This document shows positions 17,732 through 27,726 of a DNA stretch of 64,000 nucleotides, in pieces. The stretch is from contig NZ_CP080528.1 in assembly GCF_024746815.1 (NCBI RefSeq), positions 62,001 through 126,000 of the forward strand. Reading direction: 5' to 3'. The DNA is from Mesorhizobium sp. AR07 (GTDB lineage: Bacteria; Pseudomonadota; Alphaproteobacteria; Rhizobiales; Rhizobiaceae). The notes under the pieces were generated by a model. It searched no databases, was not told the origin of the DNA, and was given only the letters and a program-made list of their open reading frames with translations. Within the stretch, counting starts at the first letter, position 1, and every line of letters begins with the position of its first letter. The position numbers and the translations under genes are program-made.

Positions 17732-18540
17732 GGGTGCTGTCACATTGATTTTGGCTTAACGGTTTGACGATAAGTCAGGTTGGCATGGTCGAAGCATGCG
17801 CCACCTACAAGAACCATCGCTTTCCGATCGAAATCGTTGCTCATGCCGTCTGGCTTTATTACCGGTTCGGGCTGAGCCTGCGCGATGTTGAAGAAATGCT
17901 GCTGGAGCGGGGGATCGTCGTCTCCTACGAGACCATCCGCCGCTGGGGAAAGAAGCACAGTCCCGATTATGCACGTCGCCTGCGCCGCAAGGCGCCATCG
18001 AAAGACGATGTCAGGCATCTTGATGAGGTAGCCGTGCGCATCAACGGCAGGCGGTGCTGGCTGTGGCGCGCCGTCGACCAGGACGGCTATGTGCTGGATG
18101 AGATCGTGCAGACCCGCCGCAATACCAAGGCGGCCAGGCGTCTGCTCATTCGTCTGCTGAAGAAGCAAGGCCTGTCGCCGAAGCGTATCGTCACCGATAA
18201 GCTGCGCTCCTATTCAGCGGCAAGACGTCAGGTCATGCCCGATATCGAGCACCGGTCGCACAAGGGCCTCAACAACCGGGCGGAGAACTCTCACCTGCCG
18301 TTTCGAAAGCGGGAGCGAATTCGGCAAGGCTTCCGCAGCATTGGCTCCCTTCAGCATTTCGTCTCCGTCTTCTCCGCCATACGCAATCTCTTTGTCCCCT
18401 CCCGCTCAAACAGGTCCGCCACGCAGATCCGAACTCACCGCCTCAATGCCATGGCAGAATGGAAGGCCGCGGCGTTGCAGATTGCCTGAAAACAGCTGTG
18501 GGCTTCCGCGCGTCCACGCTTCAAACAATGTGACAGCGCC
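17732..18540 (+). mobile_element. IS6-family element, apparently intact
   Basis: Terminal repeats of about 15 bases (GGTGCTGTCACATTG at left; complement of GGCGCTGTCACATTG at right) bound one complete transposase gene. The flanking 8-mers are not duplicated. Confidence 0.82.
17785..18489 (+). CDS. IS6-family transposase
   Basis: A protein of 234 residues from ATG 17785, the usual length. The N-terminal helix-turn-helix is SLRDVEEMLLERGIVVSYET. The DDE core has VRHLDEVAVRI (Asp), RIVTDKLRSYSAA (Asp) and NNRAENSHLPFRKRERI (Glu). The C-terminus (LQHFVSVFSAIRNLFVPSRS) is shared by the remnant at 52065. The frame is undamaged. Confidence 0.9.
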   Translation: MVEACATYKNHRFPIEIVAHAVWLYYRFGLSLRDVEEMLLERGIVVSYETIRRWGKKHSPDYARRLRRKAPSKDDVRHLDEVAVRINGRRCWLWRAVDQDGYVLDEIVQTRRNTKAARRLLIRLLKKQGLSPKRIVTDKLRSYSAARRQVMPDIEHRSHKGLNNRAENSHLPFRKRERIRQGFRSIGSLQHFVSVFSAIRNLFVPSRSNRSATQIRTHRLNAMAEWKAAALQIA

Positions 18541-18604
18541 AGTGACGAGCGTCTGTTCCACTCCGACCAATCGGTTGAGTTATTCTCCAGAGTGCGAACT
18601 TTGA

Positions 18605-19394
18605 TCAATCGCAGCCGGTGACGTGGTGCGCTATCGCCGCGAGCGCTGGGTGACACCGACCGGCGAAACGATGGTGGCGCCCTTGCCGGCGGGGATCATC
18701 GGCGGCTGGGGCGCGAACCTGCGCCGCTTCATTCTGGCCTGTCACATTCAAGGCCAGGTGACGACGGAGCGGTTGACGGCGTTGTTGACCGGGATCGGGG
18801 TCGACATTTCGAAGCGCCAGGTGGTGCGGCTGATTTCGGAGGGCCTGGAGGCCTTCGCGGCGGAGGACCGTGACGTGCTGCGCGCCGGGCTGGCTACGGC
18901 GCCCTGGATCACCGTCGATGATACGTCGGCGCGCCACGCCCACCAGGACGGCTACACCACCCAGATCGGCGATCGCCGCTTCACCGCGTTCCGCACCGGG
19001 CGATCGAAGTCACGGGAGGCGTTCCTGGCGACGCTGCGTGCCGGGCACAGCGATTACTTCATCAATGAAGAGGCCCTGGCCTATATGCGCGGCCGCAACC
19101 TCGCCGGTCCGGTGATCGCGCGGCTGGGGGCTGCGCCGCACAAGGCATTTGCCGACAGCGCCGCATGGCAGGCGCATCTGGCCGCACTCGGCCTCGACCA
19201 GCTCGCGGTTGAGCCCAACCCAGTCAGGATCGCCACCGAAGGGGCGATGTGGGGAGCGATCCGCCACCACGGCTTTCTTGGCGATACCGTGGTCGTGTCC
19301 GATGATGCCGGCCAGTTCCGCATCGGCGACCATGCTCTGTGCTGGGTCCACGCCGAGCGGCTCGTCCACAAATTGATACCCGTGACCCCGGATC
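18605..19394 (+). pseudogene. IS66-like transposase, 5' half (separated from its 3' half by an inversion)
   Basis: The frame reads VVRYRRERWVTPTGETMVAP to ALCWVHAERLVHKLIPVTPD and stops where an IS66 element begins at 19395. It includes ATAPWITVDDTSARHAHQDG and VVVSDDAGQF, giving the first two acidic residues. The continuation (TPDQRQAVDIMRQLIWWFY to the C-terminus) is found at 29427-29895 on the opposite strand. The 5' end is also missing. Confidence 0.85.
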
Positions 19395-19678
19395 GTAAGC
19401 GCGAATTTCTCCGCACCTTTTTCCATTGAGCGTGTTTTGGCATGAAGTGTCCACTTAACGGAGGTGGACACCAAGTGATTGAGGACGATGAACAGAAACT
19501 GCTGGTGAGGCGGGTTTTGCGCAACGGCCGCCGGCGGTACGACCCGGCGTCGAAAGAGCGGCTAGTTGCGGCCTGCCTTGAGCCTGGCGTGTCGGTATCG
19601 CGACTTGCGCTTGAACATGGGATCAATGCCAACCTTCTTCGGAAATGGATAAAGACGACCAAAGACGCCGGTGCTTTT
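19395..19678 (+). mobile_element. IS66-family element, left part (inversion breakpoint at its right edge)
   Basis: It begins GTAAGCGCGAATTTCTCC after the 8-bp target site CCCGGATC (19387-19394). It matches the second IS66 copy at 39333 until GGTGCTTT, where it stops. The missing part of the same element is at 29896-32172 in reverse orientation, ending with the same 8-bp target site. Confidence 0.92.
19475..19678 (+). pseudogene. IS66 TnpA, N-terminal part
   Basis: GTG 19475 with GGAGG upstream; it reads the helix-turn-helix region (VSVSRLALEHGINANLLRKW) and is cut after TTKDAGA. The rest of the gene is at 31910-32172 on the other strand. Confidence 0.88.
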
Positions 19679-21021
19679 TCGATACCGAGTTCGGTCCAGA
19701 TCCACTGGAAATCATAGGTCGCCATGGGATCGTTGGGGTCAGGCTGGCTTGAAGAACGGTTTTCAAGATATTTGAGCCATTCGGCGGCCTTCTCGCGACC
19801 CTTGGCGGTTTTGATGGCCTCGCGCGGGGAAATATTACCCAGCATTCCGACGGGCTGATCGAGGGTTTCGCGATACTGCTTGTCCAAAAACTCATGAACG
19901 ACTTTTGTGGCGATCTCGGGTGGCAGCTCCGGACGAGCCGTATCCTTGTGGACGGGCCTTTCGGCCATCATTTGCTCGACGGTACGGATTTCGGTGAGCG
20001 GCTTTCCAACCAGATCGTTCAGCGCCCCCTGCATCAGCGCCGTTCCTTTTTCGGCTCGGGCGGCGGAATTGGTCGACAGGTGCAGGAAGCGGCCCTTCAG
20101 TTCCACATTGCCCAGCACCCGCGCGCCGTCCTCCATGGAAGTGTCCCATGCGAGGTTTCCAGATTTGCCGGCCTTGAGCCTTCCCTTCGGGATGTCGCCA
20201 AGCCAGTTCCAGAATTTCGCGTTCTCCTGTCGCAGAGCCGGGACTGTCTTCAACTGGGCGGTGATTTCTTTCGGGGTGATCCCGGATGCCAGCGGAAAGC
20301 GGACATCGTGGAATATGATTGCGTCGCCGTCGCCATTCTCGAAGGTGGTCTGCTCCATCCGCATCGTCCGGTCCAGGGTGTCGAACAGCCATGAGAGGGT
20401 AAATACCGGCGCGGCCTGTTGAAGTTCTTCGTTTGTTGGTACGGGCAGTTTTTTGGACCGACCCTTGCCAAAGATCGCCCGCAAACCATCGAACAGCGCG
20501 TCGGAAGCTTCCGGTGTGAACGGTAGCAATCCTCCGCCAATGATGTTCTTGCCCGCAACGGGAACGACTCTGGCCGCAACCCTGTCCCATTGCTGCAATG
20601 TCTTCGTGGCAGTGCACTCGCTGACCAGGACAGGATCACCACCGCGGATGAGATCGCGGGCCATCAGGGATTTGCCCGACACGATGTCGCTGACTTCGTA
20701 GAGGCTCATGACCGACGTCCGGAGCGCCTTCATATAAGCTTTTGCCTGGGCGCCTTCCTTCCAACCGCGCCGCTTCAGATAGTCGTCAGCGATATTGCCG
20801 CCCTCGACGTCGAAATCCTGAGTGAGGAAATCCTCGAAGGCGCAGCCCCAAAGCGTCATTGCCCAATGATCGCCGAGCATCTCGGCCAGATCATCGAACT
20901 CCATGTTGCTGGCGTCGAGAACCGGCCCGAAATGATCGTCGAGAGTGTCTTCGAAACAATCACGCCATTCGTCGCGGGAGAGGAACTTCATCAGACCCTT
21001 GAGGTCATGGCTGTTGGGCAT
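19679..21021 (-). CDS. Tn3 passenger gene of unknown function, 3' end cut by the inversion
   Basis: The native part is about 447 residues, ending at FQWIWTELGIE; beyond 19679 the frame runs into IS66 sequence. The gene overlaps the resolvase stop by 17 bases, indicating an operon. Distinct segments are CFEDTLDDHFGPVLDASNME near the N-terminus, TKTLQQWDRVAARVVPVAGK, and a C-terminal LDQPVGMLGNISPREAIKTA followed by GREKAAEWLKYLE. That last part resembles the PREA-containing C-terminal domain seen in MbcA/ParS-like proteins; this is a weak likeness and no function is assigned. Only a few residues were lost. Confidence 0.6.
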
Positions 21022-21598
21022 GGCCTTTTCCCACCTTCCGTCTGTGCTCGGCTATAATTCTCGATACCGTTGGCTGGCTGACTTCGTAGAGCCGCGCCAT
21101 TTCAGCGGCTGACTTGCGTCCGGACAAGACACTCTCGGCGATTTCCAGCCGTTTCTTTGGATTGAGCTTCTTGCGGCGGCCGCCGATCCTGCCCTCGGAT
21201 CGCGCCAAGGCCAACCCGGCGCAGGTGCGTTCGCGGATCATGGCGCGCTCGAATTCGGCGAAGGAACCGACCATCTGCATCATCATGCGCCCTGCCGGCG
21301 TCGTTGTATCGATCGCCTCAGTCAGAGAGCGGAATCCGGCACCGGCGGTCTCGATCCGCTCCATGATATGCAGTACGTCCTTGAGCGAGCGTGACAGGCG
21401 GTCGAGCTTCCAGACGACAACGGTGTCGCCCTGCCTCAAGTGATCAAGCATCCTGTGTAATTCAGGCCGTTCCCAGCGACCGCCAGACGCTTCTTCCTTG
21501 AAGATGCGCTTGCAACCTGCATCGGCGAGAGCCTTGGCTTGCGCCTTGTTCGACTGGTCGTCCCCCTTGCTCACGCGGGCATAGCCGATCAGCACCAT
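21005..21598 (-). CDS. tnpR: Serine resolvase of the Tn3 transposon
   Basis: A recombinase of 197 residues; ATG 21598 is preceded by AAAGGAA. The catalytic N-terminus has IGYARVSKGDDQSNKAQ with the nucleophilic Ser, WKLDRLSRSL, and the MIRERTCAGL region. The long E-helix joins it to a C-terminal helix-turn-helix (SAAEMARLYEVSQPTVSRII). It resolves cointegrates at a res site, probably in 21599-21723, where GCCGGCATC and GATGCCGGC form an inverted pair. Confidence 0.9.
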   Translation of the reverse strand: MVLIGYARVSKGDDQSNKAQAKALADAGCKRIFKEEASGGRWERPELHRMLDHLRQGDTVVVWKLDRLSRSLKDVLHIMERIETAGAGFRSLTEAIDTTTPAGRMMMQMVGSFAEFERAMIRERTCAGLALARSEGRIGGRRKKLNPKKRLEIAESVLSGRKSAAEMARLYEVSQPTVSRIIAEHRRKVGKGHAQQP

Positions 21599-21723
21599 GG
21601 TTCCTTTCGAAAACGGTCGTTTATGGAAGGCCGCCGGCATCTACGAGAATCTAGGTGCAGAGCCTTTCACAATCCTCTTTCATTATGACGTCGTAAGGCA
21701 AGTGGTTTGTGAAGGGATGAACG

Positions 21724-24680
21724 ATGCCGGCTCGGATATCGATGACGAAGACGCAGCGGGAGAAGCTTTTGGCATTGCCGGACAGGGAAGATGAAACCGT
21801 CCGGTATCATAGCCTCACCTCCGATGACCTCGCGGCGATCGCCCAAAGCCGGATGCCCGAGACCCGGCTCGGTTACGCGCTTCAGCTCTGTTGCCTGCGC
21901 TACCCCGGTCGATATCTTCGGCGCGGCGAATTCCTGCCGGGCATCATGCTCGATCATATCGCAGAACAGGTCGGTGCCGATGCCGAAGCGATATCCTTGT
22001 TCGCCCGACGTGGAGCCACCCGATATGAACAACTGGCGGCGATCAAACAGCGTCATGGTTTTCGGGATTTCACCAGGCCGACGCGAGCAGAACTCGCCGC
22101 CTGGGCGGAGCGCGAAGCCGTCGGTTTGACCGACGGGCGCGTGCTGCTCGATCGGCTGATCGAACGGATGCGCGCCGAGCAGATCATTATTCCCGGCATC
22201 AGCGTGGTCGAGCGCATGGCCGCCGCGGCGATGCACGCGGCCGATGCCGCTGTGGTAGCTGAGATCAATTCTCTTCTATCGGATGCGCAGCGTCTGCAGC
22301 TTGATGCACTTCTGTCGGATAAGATACATGTCCGCCAAAGCCGGCTGTCTTGGCTGCGTGAGCCGCCCTCCAGGGTCGGTGGGAGGCCGCTTCTCGAACT
22401 TCTCGACAAGCTCACCCTCGTCCGCACGATTGGCGGCGATGTTGTTGTTTCGCGTCCCGGCCTCGGGCCCCGCATGGCGCAGATGGCGAAGGAGGGCAGC
22501 CTCTATACGGCGCAGGCTTTTCAGCAGATGGGACCTGCCCGCCGGCACACCATCATGATGGCGACGCTGAGCGAACTCGGGATCGCGCTGACCGATGGCG
22601 CGCTTACCTGTTCCAGTCGCTCGTCGGCCGCGCGAACCTGCGTGCCCGAAAGCGGCTCGAGGAGACGATCGCCGCCTCCGCCGAACAGGGCCGAACACGG
22701 CTGACTCGCATCGCCGATGTGCTGGACGCTTTGGTGAGGACCGCGAGGAAAGACGGCGACATCAAAGCGGCCGTCACCGCGATCGCGGCGCTCGACGTCG
22801 TCGAAGCCGACGCCGCCATCATTCGGCGTACAATTCGTCCCGGAAGGCCGGACGTACTCGGCGAGCTTTCCCACGAGCACCGCGTGTTCAAGCAGATCGG
22901 CGCCCGACTCCTGGCGAGCTTCACGTTCGAGGGGCGTCGGGCGTCTCAGCCATTGCTTTCAGCGGCTACCGTTCTGCGCGACCTTGGCGGTGACTGGCGC
23001 AAGTCATTACCGGCGAGTTTGCCTCTCGGCCATATCGAAAGACGCTGGTATCGACACGTCTTCAAGGAGGGTTCGGTTGACCGGACCTACTACGAACTCG
23101 TCACTTTCTTCGCACTGTCCAACGCTCTCGCCAGCGGTGACGTGTGGGTGCCGACATCGCGAATCCATCGCTCGCTCGATACGCTCCTTACGCCGGCTTC
23201 GCCTGCAACGAACCTCCCCCCTTCGCGGCTGCCGACCGTTCCGGTGGTTGGTGCCGAGACCTACATAGAGGCTCGCGCGGCCGAACTCGATGCCGCCCTC
23301 CTTGCCACGGCGCGCGGGCTGTCGGGCAAGGATGTGGCCATGTTCACCGGCGGCAAGCTCCGTTTCCCGAAGGAGCAGAAGGACAACGAGGCCGAGGGCG
23401 CCGGCGCCGTTTCCGCCGCCATCTACCGGCTGATGCCGCGCGTGCGGATTACCGACATGCTCGATCAGGTCGACCGCTGGACAGGATTCACAAGTCAATT
23501 CGGTCACGTCTCGACCAGTCTGCCACCCGACAACATTCGCGCCTTCATGGCGACGCTCATCGCCGAGGCGACGAACCTTGGCTTGTCGCGCATGGCCGAG
23601 ATAAGCGGAGCAGGCTCCCGTCGGGCGCTATTGCGGATGCAGACATGGCACATGCGTGAGGACACATTCCGGGCGGCACTCGCCGGCCTCACCGATGCGA
23701 TCCACGCCGAGCCGCTGTCGGCCTGGTTCGGCGAAGGGTGGCGGGCATCGGCGGACGGGCAGGCCTTTTATCTCGGCGGCCCCGGCGAAGCTGGCGGCGC
23801 CGTCAACGCGCATTACGGCCGCGATCCGATCGTCAAAATCTACACCACGATCACCGACCGTTACGCGCCGCTCCACCAGAAGGTCATAGCTGGCACCGCC
23901 GGAGAAGCCATCCATTCATTGGACGGCATCCTCGGTCACGAGAGCAGCGTGAACGTCGCAGCACTTCATGTCGATGGTGGTGGCGCGTCGGACATCGTCT
24001 TCGCCGTCATGCACCTGCTCGGACTTTCCTTCGAACCCCGTATCCCGCGCCTGTCGGATCGCAAACTCTACGCGTTCGAGCCGAAAGCGCGGTACGGTCC
24101 ACTGGCGCCGATGTTCGGCCATCGCCTCGACGCCGGGTTGATCCGGACACACTGGGAGGATGTTCAAAGGATAATCCAGGCGCTCAGGAACCGGGTGGTG
24201 ACACCGTCGCTCATCCTGAAGAAACTTAGCGCTTACCGGCAGCAAAACAGCCTGGCCGCCGCGTTGCGCGAAATCGGCCGCATCGAGCGCACGCTGTTCA
24301 CCTTGCGCTGGTTCGAGGATCCCGAGCTCCGCCGGCTCGTCACCGCCGAACTCAACAAGGGCGAAGCGAAGAACTCGCTCTCCCGAGCAGTGGCTTTCCA
24401 CCGCCTTGGGCGTTTCCGGGACCGTGGGCACGAAAACCAGGCCAGCCGCGCCGCCGCCCTCAACCTCGTCACCGCAGCCATCATCCTGTTCAACTGCCGC
24501 TATCTCGGTCGCGTCGTCGAAGCGATGCGCCGGCGCGGAACGGCATTCGATGAGCGGATAATCCCGCAGCTCTCGCCGTTGGGCTGGGACCATATCAACA
24601 TCACGGGCGATTACGTCTGGTCAGACCATCTCATGGTCGATGGCGAAGGGTTCCTGCCGCTTAGGATTGACGCCTCATGA
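21724..24680 (+). pseudogene. tnpA: Tn3-family transposase TnpA with one frameshift
   Basis: About 985 residues in two frames. The first (21724 to about 22600) reads MPARISMTKTQREKLLALPD to ELGIALTDGAL. After a one-base loss it continues as YLFQSLVGRANLRARKRLEE and then from 22719 to the stop. The catalytic core includes the HVDGGGASDIVFAVMHLLG region and the Glu-containing LNKGEAKNSLSRAVAFHRLG. The C-terminus HINITGDYVW is typical of the family. A single base correction would restore it. Confidence 0.9.
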
Positions 24681-24694
24681 CGGCGCCGACATGC

Positions 24695-24732
24695 CTACCG
24701 TATATCTGTGTCCCAACAATGCACTGGGGCCC
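24695..24732. repeat. Right terminal repeat (38 bp) of the Tn3 transposon
   Basis: Reading inward it begins GGGCCCCAGTGCATTG and ends GACACAGATATACGGTAG. Five mismatches separate it from the repeat at 32193-32230. Length and position after tnpA fit the family. Confidence 0.88.
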
Positions 24733-25175
24733 TACGGCAAGAATGATGCGACGCCAATACGCGGCCGCCGTGTCTTCACCGGCGGCCAACCAGTCGCCGA
24801 GCCTCGCTGCGAGCCTTTCGAGACAGCGGATGCGCGCGAACGTTGATAGGCTTGTGAGCGTCTTCGCCGACTGTATGCCGGCAACGGTCGGCGCGAGCAA
24901 AAGCCGCGAAATCAGATCGCGGTTCGGTAGCAATCCCTTGGCCGTCTCCAATCTGACAATATCGTCGATCGCGCATTCAAGCTGCCGCGCCGATACCTTC
25001 ACGAAAGCTTTCAGCGCTTGGCGCAGATCAAAGCCGCATCGGGTGCAGAAATGCTGCGAGATTAGCTCCGCCTGATCAAAGGAGGCAATCCCCCTGCGGC
25101 AACCGGGACATCGATCCCGCAGGCCCCAACCGTGACGCCGGCGATCTCGACGCAGCCAAGCGCATCGCTAATCTG
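24733..25175 (-). pseudogene. TniQ-like zinc-binding protein, C-terminal fragment
   Basis: The reverse strand reads GWGLRDRCPGCRRGIASFDQ and then HFCTRCGFDLRQALKAF, giving paired CxxC motifs, followed by a helical tail (LAPTVAGIQSAKTLTSLSTF). This is the arrangement of the TniQ C-terminal part. It is cut at YWRRIILAVG by the Tn3 end and has no intact N-terminus. Confidence 0.5.
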
Positions 25176-25995
25176 GTAAAAAAGGGTGTGCGGCGCACAC
25201 AGCCCTATTTCAAATGGAAGGCAGATCAGGCGGTCGCCGCCTCGCAATTCAACGTCGTCAACAACGGTGGCGTGTTGCTGCGGCGATATCAGTACCTCAG
25301 GGGTCAGTTCGACAAGGCGCAGGCCGAGGCAGAGCGGCGCAAAGACGAGGTTATCGAGACGAAGTTTGGCAAGGGTACGAGTTACAAACGGCCCTATCGT
25401 GGACTTGTCCAGGAAGCGCAGTGGCTCGCGATGGCAGCGGTCGACGCGTTTTAGCTGGACGGAGCATGTCTTCATCCATATCGCGATCCTGAATGGCGCG
25501 ATCACGACCGGCGAGGAATTCGCTGCCATCTCTAGTGCGGAGTGGAACGTGAAGTTCAAGCGTGCGCTGGATATCGGCGACGCGACGACGAAGAAACACT
25601 TCGACGGGCTGCTCGACATCCGTCGGCAGCTGAGGAACTTCGTTGCGCATGGCGCCTTCGGAAAGGACGGGGAAACGCTCTATTTTCATTCGAGTGCCGG
25701 AGCGGTGCCGGTGTTGCTTGACGTCACGGCGAAGGGGTCGAAGTTCTCGCTCAACGAAGAGCTCGAATTCGACGCGGCGCATGCGTTTGCGGCGATTGAG
25801 GAATTTATCGCGTACCTCTCTGACGGACCGCGTAAGCCGGCGTGGGTGTATGTGCAAGAGTTCGGTTTGCCGCTGATTCTGACCATGGCGCAGGATGGCA
25901 CTTACCGGGACGCGATGGCGTCGCCCGAAGACATGGAGCGCTTCGCCTACCATCTGGCGAGCCGCATGGACGATGCGGCGAATATGGATTGGTGA
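25145..25995 (+). pseudogene. HEPN-like hypothetical protein, frameshifted
   Basis: Two frames make one protein: VRRTQPYFKWKADQAVAASQ to LVQEAQWLAMAAVDAF, then, after a 2-base loss or 1-base gain at 25450, SWTEHVFIHIAILNGAITTG to MDDAANMDW. The segment LLDIRRQLRNFVAHGAF contains an R-N-F-V-A-H arrangement resembling the RX4-6H active site of HEPN ribonucleases. The family is not identified with certainty. Stops in the first frame make the gene broken. The next gene follows on the same strand after about 95 bases. Confidence 0.5.
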
Positions 25996-26089
25996 GCCTC
26001 GCCGGCCGACCTTGGCTTCGGTCTGACGCCAAACGGGCGACCATTCCGGCGCGTGGATGTAATTGCGATTGGATTTAGCTGGAGGACAC

Positions 26090-27070
26090 GTGAAATCAAG
26101 GGAACGAAAACGGCTGCACGCCGCTTGCCGCGCCATGGCAGGGGGCAATCCCGAATTTCAACGGCGTCAAGGAGAGACCGCGGAGGAAAGTGCGCGCTCG
26201 ATCGAGGACGAGATGGCCGGGTTCCTGGGTGCAGTGCTCAAGGACCGCGAAAGCGTGTACCGATTGGCCGGGCGATCGCTGCAACCCCTCCTGTTGTTGT
26301 TCGACGTCGCACTGCTACAAGTCTGCGACATGTCGCACTTTGGCTTCCGACACGCTGGAGGCCGAGCCAGGATCATCTGGCCCGGCTTGCAGCTTCCAAA
26401 GCGACCGCGGCCGAATGACGTATTTTACGTTTTGACGTCGAATCTCGCGCACGCCATGCAAGCGTTTCGGCTGCTGATCCTGCATGGATTCGAGAGCCAG
26501 TCGCGCGCCGCGTTTCGCGGTGTGGTCGAGATCGTCGACCTGATGATCATGGTTCTGGCAGACGAGGACACCTATCGCGCCTACGTCAAATCCTTCGAAG
26601 ACGGCAAGGCCAGCTACCAGCATTGGAAGAAGCATCTGTCACCAGCAGTAATCCGGGCGTCGCTCTCAAAGTTGGAGGCCGACGATCGCATTGCCCTTCC
26701 GATCGACATGACATCGGAGGACCTGCGCAAGGACAACTATGCGTGGCTGTCGAGGTTCGTTCATGTCGACTATGCCGCTCACGTAGTGGCGGCGCATCCG
26801 TCCCATCCGGACGGCCGATGGCAACGGTTGGCGATGCTCGGCAATGTCGGGGAGATTTCGAAGGCTACGTTTGCGCATTCGTTGGTCTATCTCTGGATCA
26901 GCATGCTCAGATTGGAGAAGCTGCTTTTCGAGAAGCACGGTTGGGACCGGCTGCGAGGGGATCGCAGCCGCGACTGGTTCCGCTATCGTGCCAGGGCGCT
27001 CGACGAGCTTTTCCGTGCATACTTGCCGACGTTCTGGGAAGAGCACCCGCCACAGGGGCTTGATGGCTGA
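26090..27070 (+). CDS. Hypothetical protein, possibly DUF5677-like
   Basis: An intact frame of 326 residues from GTG 26090, preceded by GGAGG. The central helical segment AMQAFRLLILHGFESQSRAA and FRGVVEIVDLMIMVLADEDT resembles DUF5677-type proteins, in which a GF...A...R...E helix pair is conserved. No signal peptide or membrane segment is clear. It sits among three frameshifted genes, yet is itself undamaged. Function unknown. Confidence 0.55.
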   Translation: MKSRERKRLHAACRAMAGGNPEFQRRQGETAEESARSIEDEMAGFLGAVLKDRESVYRLAGRSLQPLLLLFDVALLQVCDMSHFGFRHAGGRARIIWPGLQLPKRPRPNDVFYVLTSNLAHAMQAFRLLILHGFESQSRAAFRGVVEIVDLMIMVLADEDTYRAYVKSFEDGKASYQHWKKHLSPAVIRASLSKLEADDRIALPIDMTSEDLRKDNYAWLSRFVHVDYAAHVVAAHPSHPDGRWQRLAMLGNVGEISKATFAHSLVYLWISMLRLEKLLFEKHGWDRLRGDRSRDWFRYRARALDELFRAYLPTFWEEHPPQGLDG

Positions 27071-27215
27071 TCAGCAAATCGACCCGATGGATCGGGGCGA
27101 ACTGCGGCATGCTCGGCAAGACGAAGCTGGTGCCCGTTATACTCTCGCTTGGGAATTCGCGCTGCGCGAAACTCAGGTGATTAATTGATAAGTGGCAGAG
27201 GTTAGGGGGCAGCAG

Positions 27216-27671
27216 ATGCTGTATTTCGCGTATGGGTCCAACATGGACCCGGAACAGATGAGAGAACGCTGCCCCAATGCCGAGGTGATGGGAATCGCCC
27301 TCTTACAGGAGCATGCTTTGTGCTTTTCCCGGCTTTCCAGGAATCGGAACTGTGGGGTCTCGTCCATCGAACGCCATGCCGGTGACCACACATGGGGAGT
27401 AGTCTATCGCCTAAGCTCGGACGATATTGTGCAGCTCGACAAGAGCGAAGGCTTCCGCGCGGATCGGCGCCCCGATGAGAACGCCTATAACCGCATGGAA
27501 GTCATCGTGACCCTGATGCTCCAACCAAAGTGCAGACTTACATCGCAACGCCGCAGGATGGCGCCCCAATGCCGAACGCGGCCTATTTGAAGCATATCCA
27601 CGACGGCGCGCGGCACCACGGCCTGCCGGCCCAATACCTTGCCCGGCTCGATCTGCTGGCGCACGCGTAGG
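27216..27671 (+). pseudogene. Gamma-glutamylcyclotransferase-like protein, frameshifted
   Basis: The start MLYFAYGSNMDPEQMRERCP carries the YGSN substrate-binding motif that defines the family, followed by WGVVYRLSSDDIVQLDKSEG with the general acid-base Glu. Near 27508 a one-base change shifts the frame; the correct continuation is DAPTKVQTYIATPQDGAPMP and then YLARLDLLAHA. Normal members turn gamma-glutamyl amino acids or peptides into 5-oxoproline. Probably no longer functional. Confidence 0.8.
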
Positions 27672-27726
27672 CTGGAAACCGGATGTGAAGAGCGCCTATC
27701 ACGCATCGACAACCGAGGAAGAGACT

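Larger units (their letters stand above)
19679..24732 (+). mobile_element. Tn3-family transposon, left terminal repeat displaced by inversion
   Basis: Contains a passenger gene, a serine resolvase and tnpA, and ends at a 38-base terminal repeat (24695-24732). The matching left repeat, 33 of 38 bases identical, is now at 32193-32230 because the inversion breakpoint fell just inside it. Joining 32173-32230 to 19679 restores a transposon of about 5.1 kb. Confidence 0.85.

Noticed and set aside
19081..19678. C-terminal extension of the Tn3 passenger protein
   Set aside because: After residue 447 the frame reads the antisense of IS66 and IS66-like DNA; the extension is a result of the inversion.
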